NCBI GenBank assembly: GCA_023091665.1
Contig: JALJCQ010000030.1
Location: 2,172,501 to 2,236,500, forward strand
DNA length: 64,000 bases
Origin: Pythium myriotylum
Taxonomy: Eukaryota > Oomycota > Peronosporomycetes > Pythiales > Pythiaceae
Direction of reading: 5' to 3'
Shown: in pieces, positions 17,575 through 30,200 of the stretch
Layout of the letters: the number at the start of each line of letters is the position of its first letter
Numbering within the stretch: position 1 is the stretch's first letter
Made by a program: the position numbers and the translations under genes
The notes under the pieces: model-generated
The model's input: the letters and a program-made list of their open reading frames with translations, nothing else
Told to the model about the DNA's origin: nothing
The model's database searches: none

Positions 17575-20500
17575 CCCAGCCGACTCTGCCTCCACCGACT
17601 TCGCCTCCCCAGCCTTCGCCATGGATTCGACCACCCCAGCTCGCATCAACAAGTTCGACGGAACCAACTTCCACACATGGAAGTTCAAGATGCAGATGGT
17701 GCTCGAAGAACGCGACGTCTGGGAAGTTGTCTGTGGAGAGGTCAAACTCGAGCAGTGCCAGACCGACGCGGACCGAGCCCTCTTCAAGAAGAAGTCTCGC
17801 AAGGCGCTCGCGATGATCTGTCTCGCGATGGAAGACTCGCAGCTCCCGCTGGTTCGGTCGGCGAGTGGTGCGCAAGATGCATGGTCAAGACTGGAAGAAC
17901 ACGTCGAGAAGAAGAGCCTTGCCAACAAGCTCTTTCTTCGTCGTCGTTTCTTCACGACCATGATGGAAGAAGGTGACGATGTGCTCACGCACATCAACAA
18001 GCTCAAGACCCTGGCGGAGCAACTCGACGCAGTCGGCGCTCCGGTCAGCGAAGACGACTTGGTGATCACGCTTCTCGGCAGTCTCAGCGAGTCGTACCAG
18101 TTCCTCATCACGGCGTTGGAGTCGCGTGTCGACGCGCTCACGTGGGAACTCGTGACGTCTCGGCTGCTCCATGAAGACATGAAGCGCAAGGAGCAAGGTG
18201 GCGACGGAGCCACGCTTGGCCAAGCGTTCATGACAAGTGACGCGAAGCCCAAGGGCCGTGCAGTCAAGAAGACTGGCACGTGCAACTACTGCGGCAAGAT
18301 CGGTCATTGGGCCGCGGAGTGCCACTCGCGTGTCAAGGACAACGGCAACGGCAACGGCAACTCCGGCGGCAACGGCAACGGAAACGGAAACGGCAACCCT
18401 CGGCAACGGTTCCAGCGAGCGAACCTTGCGCGAGATGAAGACCCCGGCGAGTACCTGTTCTCGGTCGGGAAGACCCAAGGCAAGTCGAGTCAATCCACGG
18501 CGTGGTTGGTCGACTCGGGTGCGACTCAGCACATGTCGCGAACCAAGCAGTTCATGATGAACTACAAGAAGATTGACCCAGTCGACGTGCATCTGGCCGA
18601 TGATGGCACGGTCCAAGCAGTTGGCGTGGGAGACATTCTCATGTCGATGAAGACTCCAAGCGGTGTCAAGAAGGGTTTGCTCACCAACGTGTGGCATATC
18701 CCCAAGCACAGCCGCAACCTGTTCTCGGTCGGAAGATTCACGGAGGACGTTGCTCCCGTGACGTTCGACAAGGACGGTTGCTTCGTCGTTCTCAAGGGCG
18801 CCAAGCGGACCATCGGCACTCGAATCGGCAAGGGTCTGTTCAAGCTCAACATGTCTCCAGTGTCGACTGAAGCAGCCCACGCCGCCAGTACAAGACGAGG
18901 TCGCGCCATGTCCAAGTCGTACCTATGGCACCTCCGACTCGGTCACATCGGCTTCAGCGGACTCGAAGCCATCGTCAAGAAGGACCTCGCCGACGGACTC
19001 GACATTGGGTCTGTGCAAGAGTGGGAGGTCTGTGAAGGCTGTGCACTCGGCAAGCTGACTCGCGTCAAGTTCCAGTCGGGCACGACCAAGCGGTCTGCGA
19101 ATCTGCTTGACGTCGTGTACAGCGATGTGGCCGGCCCTATGAAGACTCCGACTTTCGGCGGCATGAAGTACTTCGCCACGTTCACCGACGACAAGTCTCG
19201 ACTGTGCAAGTTGTACCTGATGCGGTCCAAGGACGAAGTCTACGACAAGTTCGTCGAGTTCGTCAACTGGGCCGAGAACCAAACCGGTCGTCGAGTCAAG
19301 GTGCTTCGGACCGACGGCGGCGGCGAGTACCAGTCGGCCAAACTTGCCAAGTTCTGTCGCAAGCGTGGCATCGAGCACGACGTCACGCCGCCATACACGC
19401 CTCAGTTGAACGGTGTGGCGGAGCGCATGAACCGAACCATCGGTGAGTGTGGTCGTTGCAAGCTCCACCATGCCAACTTGTCCGACGAGTACTGGGGCGA
19501 AGCCGTCATGACCGCAGTCGAAGTTCGCAACCGACTTCCGACCCGCGCTCAAGACTTGTACAAGTCGCCGTACGAAGAATGGTACGGGAAGAAGCCCTTG
19601 CTCGCCAACTTCAAGGTGTTCGGCTGCCATGCGTACGTCCACGTGCCGAAGGAGAAGCGGTCGAAGTTCGACGCCCGAGCCATCTTGTGTCGGTTCCTCG
19701 GCTACTCGGACCACGAGAAGGCGTATCGGTTTGAAGAAATCGCAACCGGTCGGATCGTCATCAGTCGAGACGCGCAGTTCATGGAAGACACGTTCGACGA
19801 TGGCAAGCGCGAAGAACCCTGGAGCAAGTCCGTCGAGTTCCGCGACGAGGATGATGATGAAGATCAAGATGAAGCAACCGACAACCAAGATGATGAAGAC
19901 ATGGGTGAGCAGCCAGCCTCACCAGCACCAAGTCAGCGCAGCTACGAGCGACCGGAGTGGCAACAGGGCCAGCGGTCGCAGCGTCCAGTAGCACCAGCAT
20001 CGGCCCAGCAGCCGAATGTCGACTACGCACCAGGGTCCAAGCGCCACTCTCGCACGCACTCGCTCGAGAACCTGGCTGAACCGCCAGTTGAGAAGCGCTA
20101 CGGACGTGTTGGACGCACAAGTGGTGCGACTCCACCACCCACGCAAGGTTCAAGGACATCGCTCGAAGATCTGTCTGCACTGCTCACGTCGATCGAAGAG
20201 GAAGGCGTAGAAGATGAAGACGAAGAAGGCGAAGACGTGCAAGAACAAGGGGGAGAAGACCAAGATTACGAAGAGTTTGCTCTCGTCGTGAATTCAGGGG
20301 GAGAGTTGCCGACATCGTTCAAGTCGGCGATGGAATCCGACGACGCCAGCAACTGGAAGGAAGCCTGCGACTCCGAGCTTGAGTCGCTCAAGAAGAACGA
20401 AACCTGGGACCTAGTCCCTTTGCCAGCCGGACGCAAGGCCATCACCAGCAAGTGGGTGTTCAGGGTCAAAGAAACCGCCGAAGGACTCGTCGAACGGTAC

Positions 20501-21925
20501 AAGGCTCGACTCGTTGCCAAGGGGTTCCTGCAGAAGTACGGCATCGACTTCGAAGAGACGTTCGCACCCGTCGCCAAGTTCACGTCGATCCGAACCATCC
20601 TCAGCATCGCCGCTCGACACAAGCTCATGATCCATCAGATGGATGTCAAGACGGCGTTCCTGAACGACAACCTCGACGAAGAAATCTACATGAAGCAGCC
20701 CGAAGGCTTCGTCGACCAGCGCCACCCGGACTACGTGTGCAAGCTCAAGCGCTCGCTCTACGGTCTCAAGCAGTCGCCACGCATGTGGAACCAGACCATC
20801 GACGCCTTCATGCGCAAGGTCGGCTTCACCAAGTGCGAGATGGACCACTGCGTGTACGTCAAGCGGAGCGGCTCAGCGATGATCTTCGTGGTGATCTACG
20901 TCGACGACCTCATCCTCGCCTGCAACAGCCTCGAGTTGCTCACGGCGACCAAGCGTGCACTCAGCGAACGCTTCGAGATGTCCGACCTCGGCGAACTCAA
21001 AGTACTGCCTCGGCATGGAAGTTGAGCAAGACCCCAAGTCCGGCGACGTGACCATGCGGCAGACCAAGTTCCTGCAGTCGATCCTGACCAAGTTCGGCAT
21101 GCAAGACTGCAAACCAGTGAGGACCCCTCAAGACCCCGGACTCAAGCTGACCAAGGCCATGTGTGAAGGTGGTTGCAAGCACGAAGACACCATGAAGAAC
21201 GTGCCGTACCGAAGTGCAGTCGGCGCACTCATGTACCTCATGGTCGGCACTCGACCAGACCTCGCAGCGGCAGTCGGCACACTCAGCCAGTTCGCCGCGG
21301 ACCCGTGTCCAACACATTGGCAAGCTCTCAAGCGTGTGCTCCGGTATCTGCAAGCGACTCCGACGTACGGCCTGCAGTTCTCGGCATCGAACGACGGAAG
21401 ACTGGTCGGCTACTCCGACGCCGACTGGGCTGGCGACATCGAGTCACGTCGAAGCACCAGCGGCTACGTGTTCATGCTCAACGGCGGATGCATCAGCTGG
21501 CGCAGCAAGAAGCAGCGAACTGTCGCCCTCTCCTCGACCGAAGCAGAGTACATGGCTCTATCGGAAGCGATCCAAGAAGCCGTGTGGCTCAAGGCGTTCC
21601 TGTGCGAACTCGGCGAAGTTGCAAGTGACCAAGCGCTCACGAAGACAACCAAGGTGCGATCGCGTTGGCCAAGAACCCCGAGTTCCACAAGCGCACCAAG
21701 CACATCGACATTCGCTACCACTTCGTTCGTGAGAAGGTCGAGGATGGCCAAGTGTCTCTCCAGTATTGCCCGACCCAAGACATGCTTGCCGACATCATGA
21801 CCAAGCCGATCCCCACTGTCCAGTTCGACGTGCTCCGCACCAAGCTCGGTGTCCAAGACGCAGTCGAGTCGAGGGGGAGTGTTGAAGATGATGCGCCTCG
21901 AACCCAGCGTCATCATTCCAGTTGA
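17564..21925 (+). pseudogene. CopA gag-pol, copy A1 (two frameshifts)
   Basis: Full-length polyprotein gene starting at the ATG in the primer site ([10 protein letters not shown]). The first frame runs to 21025 and covers gag, zinc knuckle [14 protein letters not shown], protease [11 protein letters not shown], integrase and most of reverse transcriptase including YVDD. An extra A near 21000 (CTCAAAGTAC) shifts the frame; it continues to about 21638, where 7 bp (GGTGTAC) are missing before the last RNase H motif, and a third frame finishes in the 3' LTR. LTRs at both ends. The extra A is shared with the copy at 47257; the 7-bp loss is shared with the inverted copy at 23364. Defective but recent. 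Confidence 0.9.
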
Positions 21926-22222
21926 AGCTCGGCAGTTGAAGCTCGGCTGTAGAAGATTCTCCTGCAGAAGATTCTCCGTGGAAGATTCGACATGTGGAAG
22001 ATTCTCCGTCTGGTTCTGGTTTGAATCCAGTGCCACCCATCGACTTCGTTGAAGTATCCACGAAGTCAGTTTATGTTTGCATATGTTTACGATAGGTAGG
22101 ACATACATTTGATTATGGTAGCGTAGGACACACACAGACGGCTTAGAGGTAGCAGTAGCGAACTAAGTCCCGATCAATTCACTTTGCATTTTGCATCCCA
22201 CCAACCAAGCGACCTTCCAACA
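21880..22222 (+). repeat. CopA LTR 2 (343 bp)
   Basis: 3' LTR of copy A1, preceded by the purine tract GAGGGGGAG. Its right flank is TGGCA from another CopA internal fragment, not the CGAAC expected if A1 were a simple insertion. Confidence 0.93.
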
Positions 22223-22749
22223 TGGCAACCCTCGGCAACGGTTCCAGCGAGCGAACCTTGCGCGAGATGAAGACCCCGGCGAGTACCTGTTCTCGGTCGG
22301 AAAGACCCAAGGCAAGTCGAGTCAATCCACGGCGTGGTTGGTCGACTCGGGTGCGACTCAGCACATGTCGCGAACCAAGCAGTTCATGATGAACTACAAG
22401 AAGATTGACCCAGTCGACGTGCATCTGGCCGACGATGGCACAGTCCAAGCAGTTGGCGTGGGAGACATTCTCATGTCGATGAAGACTCCAAGCGGTGTCA
22501 AGAAGGGTTTGCTCACCAACGTGTGGCATATCCCCAAGCTCAGCCGCAACCTGTTCTCGGTCGGAAGATTCACGGAGGACGTTGCTCCCGTGACGTTCGA
22601 CAAGGACGGTTGCTTCGTCGTGCTCAAGGGCGCCAAGCGGACCATCGGCACTCGTATCGGCAAGGGTCTGTTCAAGCTCAACATGTCTCCAGTGTCGATT
22701 GAAGCAGCCCACGCCGCCAGTACAAGACGAGGTCGCGCCATGTCCAAGT
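22223..22749 (+). pseudogene. CopA gag/protease fragment
   Basis: This internal fragment begins in the Asn/Gly-rich linker after the zinc knuckle ([18 protein letters not shown]), includes the protease active site [11 protein letters not shown], and stops at RRGRAMSK just before the integrase. It is bounded on the left by the outer end of LTR 2 and on the right by a 15-nt LTR start. It cannot encode a working protein by itself. Confidence 0.85.
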
Positions 22750-22764
22750 TGTTGAAGATGATGC
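22750..22764 (+). repeat. CopA LTR stub (first 15 nt)
   Basis: TGTTGAAGATGATGC is the start of a plus LTR that abuts the U5 end of the minus LTR at 22765. It reads as an LTR that inserted after CAAGT and was then itself hit by another CopA integration at position 15. Confidence 0.75.
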
Positions 22765-23123
22765 TGTTGGAAGGTCGCTTGGTTGGTGGGATGCAAAATG
22801 CAAAGTGAATTGATCGGGACTTAGTTCGCTACTGCTACCTCTAAGCCGTCTGTGTGTGTCCTACGCTACCATAATCAAATGTATGTCCTACCTATCGTAA
22901 ACATATGCAAACATAAACTGACTTCGTGGATACTTCAACGAAGTCGATGGGTGGCACTGGATTCAAACCAGAACCAGACGGAGAATTCTCCACATGTCGA
23001 ATCTTCCACATGTCGAATCTTCCACGGAGAATCTTCTGCAGGAGAATCTTCTACAGCCGAGCTTCAACTGCCGAGCTTCAACTGGAATGATGACGCTGGG
23101 TTCGAGGCGCATCATCTTCAACA
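22765..23123 (-). repeat. CopA LTR 3 (359 bp)
   Basis: Minus-oriented LTR with two copies of the 16-bp GAAGATTCGACATGTG unit. It acts as 3' LTR of the minus copy to its right (purine tract CTCCCCCTC at 23124). Confidence 0.93.
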
Positions 23124-25621
23124 CTCCCCCTCGACTCGACTGCGTCTTGGACACCGAGCTTGGTGCGGAGCACGTCGAACTGGACAGTGGGGATCGGCTT
23201 GGTCATGATGTCGGCAAGCATGTCTTGGGTCGGGCAATACTGGAGAGACACTTGGCCATCCTCGACCTTCTCACGAACGAAGTGGTAGCGAATGTCGATG
23301 TGCTTGGTGCGCTTGTGGAACTCGGGGTTCTTGGCCAACGCGATCGCACCTTGGTTGTCTTCGTGAGCGCTTGGTCACTTGCAACTTCGCCGAGTTCGCA
23401 CAGGAACGCCTTGAGCCACACGGCTTCTTGGATCGCTTCCGATAGAGCCATGTACTCTGCTTCGGTCGAGGAGAGGGCGACAGTTCGCTGCTTCTTGCTG
23501 CGCCAGCTGATGCATCCGCCGTTGAGCATGAACACGTAGCCGCTGGTGCTTCGACGTGACTCGATGTCGCCAGCCCAGTCGGCGTCGGAGTAGCCGACCA
23601 GTCTTCCGTCGTTCGATGCCGAGAACTGCAGGCCGTACGTCGGAGTCGCTTGCAGATACCGGAGCACACGCTTGAGAGCTTGCCAATGTGTTGGACACGG
23701 GTCCGCGGCGAACTGGCTGAGTGTGCCGACTGCCGCTGCGAGGTCTGGTCGAGTGCCGACCATGAGGTACATGAGTGCGCCGACTGCACTTCGGTACGGC
23801 ACGTTCTTCATGGTGTCTTCGTGCTTGCAACCACCTTCACACATGGCCTTGGTCAGCTTGAGTCCGGGGTCTTGAGGGGTCCTCACTGGTTTGCAGTCTT
23901 GCATGCCGAACTTGGTCAGGATCGACTGCAGGAACTTGGTCTGCCGCATGGTCACGTCGCCGGACTTGGGGTCTTGCTCAACTTCCATGCCGAGGCAGTA
24001 CTTGAGTTCGCCGAGGTCGGACATCTCGAAGCGTTCGCTGAGTGCACGCTTGGTCGCCGTGAGCAACTCGAGGCTGTTGCAGGCGAGGATGAGGTCGTCG
24101 ACGTAGATCACCACGAAGATCATCGCTGAGCCGCTCCGCTTGACGTACACGCAGTGGTCCATCTCGCACTTGGTGAAGCCGACCTTGCGCATGAAGGCGT
24201 CGATGGTCTGGTTCCACATGCGGGGCGACTGCTTGAGACCGTAGAGCGAGCGCTTGAGCTTGCACACGTAGTCCGGGTGGCGCTGGTCGACGAAGCCTTC
24301 GGGCTGCTTCATGTAGATTTCTTCGTCGAGGTTGCCGTTCAGGAACGCCGTCTTGACATCCATCTGATGGATCATGAGCTTGTGTCGAGCGGCGATGCTG
24401 AGGATGGTTCGGATCGACGTGAACTTGGCGACGGGTGCGAATGTCTCTTCGAAGTCGATGCCGTACTTCTGCAGGAACCCCTTGGCAACGAGTCGAGCCT
24501 TGTACCGTTCGACGAGTCCTTCGGCGGTTTCCTTGACCTTGAACACCCACTTGCTGGTGATGGCCTTGCGTCTGGCTGGCAAAGGGACTAGGTCCCATGT
24601 CTCGTTCTTCTTGAGCGACTCGAGCTCGGAGTCGCAGGCTTCCTTCCAGTTGCTGGCGTCGTCGGATTCCATCGCCGACTTGAACGATGTCGGCAACTCT
24701 CCCCCTGAATTCACGACGAGAGCAAACTCTTCGTAATCTTGGTCTTCTCCCCCTTGTTCTTGCACGTCTTCGCCTTCTTCGTCTTCATTTTCTACGCCTT
24801 CCTCTTCGATCGACGTGAGCAGTGCAGACAGATCTTCGAGCGATGTCCTTGGACCTTGCGTGGGTGGTGGAGTCGCACCACTTGTGCGTCCAACCCGTCC
24901 GTAGCGCTTCTCAACTGGCGGTTCAGCCAGGTTCTCGAGCGAGTGCGTGCAAGAGTGGCGAGTAGCCGAGGAACCGACACAAGATGGCTCGGGCGTCGAA
25001 CTTCGACCGCTTCTCCTTCGGCACGTGGACGTACGCATGGCAGCCGAACACCTTGAAGTTGGCGAGCAAGGGCTTCTTCCCGTACCATTCTTCGTACGGC
25101 GACTTGTACAAGTCTTGAGCGCGGGTCGGAAGTCGGTTGCGAACTTCGACTGCGGTCATGACGGCTTCGCCCCAGTACTCGTCGGACAAGTTGGCATGGT
25201 GGAGCTTGCAACGACCACACTCACCGATGGTTCGGTTCATGCGCTCCGCCACACCGTTCAACTGAGGCGTGTATGGCGGCGTGACGTCGTGCTCGATGCC
25301 ACGCTTGCGACAGAACTTGGCAAGTTTGGCCGACTGGTACTCGCCGCCGCCGTCGGTCCGAAGCACCTTGACTCGACGACCGGTTTGGTTCTCGGCCCAG
25401 TTGACGAACTCGACGAACTTGTCGTAGACTTCGTCCTTGGACCGCATCAGGTACAACTTGCACAGTCGAGACTTGTCGTCGGTGAACGTGGCGAAGTACT
25501 TCATGCCACCGAAAGTCGGAGTCTTCATGGGGCCGGCCACATCGCTGTACACGACGTCAAGCAGATTCGCAGACCGCTTGGTCGTGCCCGACTGGAACTT
25601 GACGCGAGTCAGCTTGCCGAG
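23078..25621 (-). pseudogene. CopA pol, copy A3 (minus, 5'-truncated, internal deletion)
   Basis: Minus-strand integrase, reverse transcriptase and RNase H. It starts abruptly within LGKLTRVKF at 25621, where a CopB LTR begins, so gag and protease are missing. Integrase DDE motifs ([24 protein letters not shown]) and YVDD are present. A 335-bp deletion at about 24959 removes the acidic linker between integrase and RT and shifts the frame; the identical junction occurs at 29418 and 32630. A 7-bp deletion near 23364 breaks the last RNase H motif. The reading ends 46 nt inside LTR 3. Confidence 0.88.
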
Positions 25622-26006
25622 TATTATGGGTACAATGTGTCACAACATCTTGAAGTTGAAGTTCAAGTTGTGGAAGATTCAACTGTAGAAAATTCTCATG
25701 TGGAAGATTCAACTGTAGAAAATTCTCATGTGGAAGATTCCCATGTAGAAAATTCTCAGGTGGAAAGTTCTCCATCTAGTTCTGGGTTGAACTGGGTTCA
25801 ACCCATCAACCTTGTTGAAGTACCCACGAAGTGTGTATACCTCTGCATATGATTACGATAGGTAGGACATGCATATGTTTATGGTAGCGTAGGACACAAG
25901 ACGGCTTAGAGGTAGCGACAGCGAACTAAGTCCCGATCAATTCACTCTGCATTTTGCCAAGCTTCAGTCAAGTCCACTCCTCTTCTCGACTTCGTGACCT
26001 TTAATA
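25622..26006 (+). repeat. CopB LTR (385 bp), non-canonical TA...TA ends
   Basis: The right end is fixed by the primer site at 26007 and reads CCTTTAATA; the left end is inferred from the matching inverted repeat TATTA/TAATA where the CopA sequence stops. The 3' third resembles the CopA LTR (GTAGCGTAGGACAC, AGACGGCTTAGAGGTAGC, AACTAAGTCCCGATCAATTC). The 5' half has seven GAAnnTTC blocks spaced exactly 15 bp. Confidence 0.75.
25673..25770 (+). promoter_or_regulatory. Seven GAAnnTTC palindromes at 15-bp spacing (CopB LTR)
   Basis: Blocks start at 25673, 25688, 25703, 25718, 25733, 25748 and 25763, with central pairs GA, AA, GA, AA, GA, AA and AG. GAAnnTTC is the core of the heat-shock element (inverted GAA pentamers). 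The palindrome is kept while the centre varies, which suggests a bound site rather than simple copying. Regulatory function is inferred only. Confidence 0.5.
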
Positions 26007-26021
26007 GGTTATGAGCCCAAG
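26007..26021 (+). other. CopB primer-binding site
   Basis: GGTTATGAGCCCAAG, identical to the CopA site, immediately after the LTR. It holds the gag ATG at 26011. Confidence 0.8.
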
Positions 26022-26916
26022 TACCATGACGGACAAGACAAAGACTCTCGTTGACAAGTTCCGTGGCGACAACTACGCTTCGTGGGCACGCTACATGCGA
26101 GGCGTGTTCCTAACCAAGTCGGTGTGGAATGTCGTGAACATCAACGAGACGCCGACGTTCTCGGACCCGCGGATCAAGGACGAGTACATCAGGACCAACA
26201 ACATCGCGTTCGGCCTGATGCTCCTCCATATCGACGCGGAGTACCACCACATCGTCGACGACTGTGAAGAAGCTCATGTGGCATGGAAGCGACTCCGTTC
26301 GTTGTACGAAGGGTCGCAGAAGGCGGGTCGAATCTACTCGAAGCGTCAGCTCTTTAGTATGGAGATGAAGGAAGGCGCGAATGTGTTGCATCACTGCAAC
26401 GAGATCCTCAACATCCACGCCAAGCTTGTGGCCATCGGCGCGAAGATGGAGGACGAAGATGTGGCAATTTGTCTGCTGCGCAGTTTGCCTAAGAGCTATG
26501 AGAACGTGGTTCTGCACATCGAGATGAGCAATGCCGACTTGAGAACTAAAGAAGTGATCAAGGCTCTCACGAACGAGCACGTGAAGCGTGCCGGCGAGAT
26601 GAAGACTGCAGCCACCAAGCTCGACGACCAAGCCAAGGCGTTTGTGTCGGAGCAAGATACTCGTGTATGCTCGCACTGCGGCAAGACTGGTCACTTAGTT
26701 GACCGTTGTTGGGCCAAGAACAAGCAAGAAGGTCGCAAATTCGGCGGTGGTCGCTTTGGCGGAAAACGCGCGAACCACGTACAACGCGACTATGAAGAAG
26801 ACGATGACGCCATCGCCTTCGCTGTGTCAATGGAGGCCAGTATAGCGCCGGACACTTCCATGATTGGGAAGTGGGCGATTGACAGTGGTGCCACGCACCA
26901 TGTCTGTAACTGTTGA
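26011..26916 (+). pseudogene. CopB gag and protease start (truncated)
   Basis: It begins [17 protein letters not shown] at the ATG in the primer site. The gag core of the copia type is present ([47 protein letters not shown]), then one CCHC zinc knuckle [14 protein letters not shown] and the start of the protease, [13 protein letters not shown]. The last residues and stop come from the CopA LTR that cuts it at 26911. It is clearly different from CopA gag in sequence but shares the same primer site and start (MSPS). The downstream pol of this copy is not found in plus orientation. Confidence 0.88.
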
Positions 26917-27269
26917 AGATGATGCGCCTCGAACCCAGCGTCATCATTCCAGTTGAAGCTCGGCAGTTGAAGCTCGGCTGTAGAAGATTCTCCTGCAGAA
27001 GATTCTCCGTGGAAGACTCGACATGTGGAAGATTCGACATGTGGAGAATTCTCCGTCTGGTTCTGGTTTGAATCCAGTGCCACCCATCGACTTCGTTGAA
27101 GTATCCACGAAGTCAGTTTATGTTTGCATATGTTTACGATAGGTAGGACATATATTTGATTATGGTAGCGTAGGACACACACAGACGGCTTAGAGGTAGC
27201 AGCAGCGAACTAAGTCCCGATCAATTCACTTTGCATTTTGCATCCCACCAACCAAGCGACCTTTCAACA
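26911..27269 (+). repeat. CopA LTR 4 (359 bp)
   Basis: Plus LTR inserted in CopB protease; left flank GTAAC. It is followed by primer site and gag of copy A4. Two 16-bp units, one with a point change (GAAGACTCG). Confidence 0.93.
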
Positions 27270-27273
27270 GGTT

Positions 27274-30200
27274 ATGAGCCCAAGCCCAGCCGACTCTGCC
27301 TCCACCGACTTCGCCTCCCCAGCCTTCGCCATGGATTCGACCACCCCAGCTCGCATCAACAAGTTCGACGGAACCAACTTCCACACATGGAAGTTCAAGA
27401 TGCAGATGGTGCTCGAAGAACGCGACGTCTGGGAAGTTGTCTGTGGAGAGGTCAAACTCGAGCAGTGCCAGACCGACGCGGACCGAGCCCTCTTCAAGAA
27501 GAAGTCTCGCAAGGCGCTCGCGATGATCTGTCTCGCGATGGAAGACTCGCAGCTCCCGCTGGTTCGGTCGGCGAGTGGTGCGCAAGATGCATGGTCAAGA
27601 CTGGAAGAACACGTCGAGAAGAAGAGCCTTGCCAACAAGCTCTTTCTTCGTCGTCGTTTCTTCACGACCATGATGGAAGAAGGTGACGATGTGCTCACGC
27701 ACATCAACAAGCTCAAGACCCTGGCGGAGCAACTCGACGCAGTGGGCGCTCCGGTCAGCGAAGACGACTTGGTGATCACGCTTCTCGGCAGTCTCAGCGA
27801 GTCGTACCAGTTCCTCATCACGGCGTTGGAGTCGCGTGTCGACGCGCTCACGTGGGAACTCGTGACGTCTCGGCTGCTCCATGAAGACATGAAGCGCAAG
27901 GAGCAAGGTGGCGACGGAGCCACGCTTGGGCAAGCGTTCATGACAAGTGACGCGAAGCCCAAGGGCCGTGCAGTCAAGAAGACTGGCACGTGCAACTACT
28001 GCGGCAAGATCGGTCATTGGGCCGCGGAGTGCCACTCGCGTGTCAAGGACAACGGCAACGGCAACGGCAACGGCAACTCCGGCGGCAACGGCAACGGAAA
28101 CAGCAACCCTCGGCAACGGTTCCAGCGAGCGAACCTTGCGCGAGATGAAGACCCCGGCGAGTACCTGTTCTCGGTCGGGAAGACCCAAGGCAAGTCGAGT
28201 CAATCCACGGCGTGGTTGGTCGACTCGGGTGCGACTCAGCACATGTCGCGAACCAAGCAGTTCATGATGAACTACAAGAAGATTGACCCAGTCGACGTGC
28301 ATCTGGCCGATGATGGCACGGTCCAAGCAGTTGGCGTGGGAGACATTCTCATGTCGATGAAGACTCCAAGCGGTGTCAAGAAGGGTTTGCTCACCAACGT
28401 GTGGCATATCCCCAAGCTCAGCCGCAACCTGTTCTCGGTCGGAAGATTCACGGAGGACGTTGCTCCCGTGACGTTCGACAAGGACGGTTGCTTCGTCATG
28501 CTGAAGGGCGCCAAGCGGACCATCGGCACTCGTATCGGCAAGGGTCTGTTCAAGCTCAACATGTCTCCAGTGTCGATTGAAGCAGCCCACGCCGCCAGTA
28601 CAAGACGAGGTCGCGCCATGTCCAAGTCGTACCTATGGCACCTCCGACTCGGTCACATCGGCTTCAGCGGACTCGAAGCCATCGTCAAGAAGGACCTCGC
28701 CGACGGACTCGACATTGGGTCTGTGCAAGAGTGGGAGGTCTGTGAAGGCTGTGCACTCGGCAAGCTGACTCGCGTCAAGTTCCAGTCGGGCACGACCAAG
28801 CGGTCTGCGAATCTGCTTGACGTCGTGTACAGCGATGTGGCCGGCCCTATGAAGACTCCGACTTTCGGCGGCATGAAGTACTTCGCCACGTTCACCGACG
28901 ACAAGTCTCGACTGTGCAAGTTGTACCTGATGCGGTCCAAGGACGAAGTCTACGACAAGTTCGTCGAGTTCGTCAACTGGGCCGAGAACCAAACCGGTCG
29001 TCGAGTCAAGGTGCTTCGGACCGACGGCGGCGGCGAGTACCAGTCGGCCAAACTTGCCAAGTTCTGTCGCAAGCGTGGCATCGAGCACGACGTCACGCCG
29101 CCATACACGCCTCAGTTGAACGGTGTGGCGGAGCGCATGAACCGAACCATCGGTGAGTGTGGTCGTTGCAAGCTCCACCATGCCAACTTGTCCGACGAGT
29201 ACTGGGGCGAAGCCGTCATGACCGCAGTCGAAGTTCGCAACCGACTTCCGACCCGCGCTCAAGACTTGTACAAGTCGCCGTACGAAGAATGGTACGGGAA
29301 GAAGCCCTTGCTCGCCAACTTCAAGGTGTTCGGCTGCCATGCGTACGTCCACGTGCCGAAGGAGAAGCGGTCGAAGTTCGACGCCCGAGCCATCTTGTGT
29401 CGGTTCCTCGGCTACTCGCCACTCTTGCACGCACTCGCTCGAGAACCTGGCTGAACCGCCAGTTGAGAAGCGCTACGGACGGGTTGGACGCACAAGTGGT
29501 GCGACTCCACCACCCACGCAAGGTCCAAGGACATCGCTCGAAGATCTGTCTGCACTGCTCACGTCGATCGAAGAGGAAGGCGTAGAAAATGAAGACGAAG
29601 AAGGCGAAGACGTGCAAGAACAAGGGGGAGAAGATCAAGATCACGATCTCGAAGAGTTTGCTCTCGTCGTGAATTCAGGGGGAGAGTTGCCGACATCGTT
29701 CAAGTCGGCGATGGAATCCGACGACGCCAGCAACTGGAAGGAAGCCTGCGACTCCGAGCTCGAGTCGCTCAAGAAGAACGAGACATGGGACCTAGTCCCT
29801 TTGCCAGCCAGACGCAAGGCCATCACCAGCAAGTGGGTGTTCAAGGTCAAGGAAACCGCCGAAGGACTCGTCGAACGGTACAAGGCTCGACTCGTTGCCA
29901 AGGGGTTCCTGCAGAAGTACGGCATCGACTTCGAAGAGACATTCGCACCCGTCGCCAAGTTCACGTCGATCCGAACCATCCTCAGCATCGCCGCTCGACA
30001 CAAGCTCATGATCCATCAGATGGATGTCAAGACGGCGTTCCTGAACGGCAACCTCGACGAAGAAATCTACATGAAGCAGCCCGAAGGCTTCGTCGACCAG
30101 CGCCACCCGGACTACGTGTGCAAGCTCAAGCGCTCGCTCTACGGTCTCAAGCAGTCGCCACGCATGTGGAACCAGACCATCGACGCCTTCATGCGCAAGG

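Noticed and set aside
18340..18400. GGCAACGGC repeat as a microsatellite locus
   Set aside because: It encodes the Asn/Gly linker after the Gag zinc knuckle and appears in every full CopA copy; the copy-number changes are in-frame.
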